Below, one piece after another: positions 6,127-6,199 of a stretch of 6,199 nt of DNA. Position 1 is the first letter of the stretch; every line of letters starts with the position of its first letter. The notes under the pieces are model-generated. The model saw only the letters and a program-made list of their open reading frames with translations. It was not told the DNA's origin and ran no database searches. This DNA comes from Megamonas sp. UBA1799. GTDB lineage: Bacteria > Bacillota > Negativicutes > Selenomonadales > Selenomonadaceae. The stretch spans positions 1 through 6,199 of the forward strand of contig DCFR01000087.1 of NCBI GenBank assembly GCA_002319815.1. The letters are read 5' to 3'. A program made the translations under genes and the position numbers.

Positions 6127-6135
6127 CTCCTCCTT
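6127..6135 (-). promoter_or_regulatory. Ribosome binding site of pfp
   Basis: AAGGAGGAG is a near-perfect Shine-Dalgarno sequence; its GGAGG core (6129-6133) sits 7 bases before the ATG at 6121 and fixes the start. Confidence 0.85.
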
Positions 6136-6170
6136 CACGATTGTCTTTCGAAAAAGAAATTTGATATTAA

Positions 6171-6198
6171 TTTATATTACTCAACTTTCCCAGCACAA
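6171..6198 (-). promoter_or_regulatory. Weak candidate promoter of pfp
   Basis: TATAAA (6176-6171) is a good -10 box. Sixteen bases further upstream is TTGTGC (6198-6193), a poor -35 box at the very edge of the window. The region between -10 and ribosome site is AT-rich and gene-free, consistent with a promoter region, but the sequence is cut before it can be judged fully. Confidence 0.3.
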
Positions 6199-6199
6199 A

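Overview
The window looks like an ordinary chromosomal housekeeping region from a bacterium of the Firmicutes (Bacillota). Four things point there: a SAM-I (S-box) riboswitch ahead of metK, a sepF gene, strong GGAGG-type ribosome binding sites, and compact U-tailed intrinsic terminators. Coding DNA is of moderate G+C by eye, and the spacers are clearly AT-richer. A mid-GC anaerobe such as a member of the Negativicutes would fit, but that is only a guess. I see no mobile element, phage gene, CRISPR array, tRNA or rRNA.

All five genes lie on the minus strand, so transcription runs from right to left. From the right edge they are a pyrophosphate-type phosphofructokinase (pfp, 4874-6121), S-adenosylmethionine synthase (metK, 3353-4543), the ribosome-associated GTPase TypA/BipA (typA, 1353-3182), the cell-division protein SepF (sepF, 755-1213) and the N-terminal part of an aminoacyl-histidine dipeptidase (pepD, 670 to beyond the left edge). 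There are no overlaps, and the spacers are 84 to 330 bp.

The layout is a row of mostly single-gene transcription units, not an operon. metK, typA and sepF each end in a recognisable intrinsic terminator. metK and typA each have a good sigma-A-type promoter, and metK sits behind a riboswitch. The gene products serve separate pathways: glycolysis/gluconeogenesis, methyl-group metabolism, ribosome function, cytokinesis and peptide breakdown. Nothing in the sequence suggests that they form one system.

The most informative parts are the spacers. The metK leader shows both the SAM-I aptamer and a pair of mutually exclusive hairpins, so the genetic switch can be read directly. The typA leader has a terminator-like hairpin between promoter and ribosome binding site, which may be a second, undescribed attenuator. 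The sepF terminator ends only about 30 bp before the pepD start, leaving little room for a separate pepD promoter. I found no evidence of a wholly new biological system.
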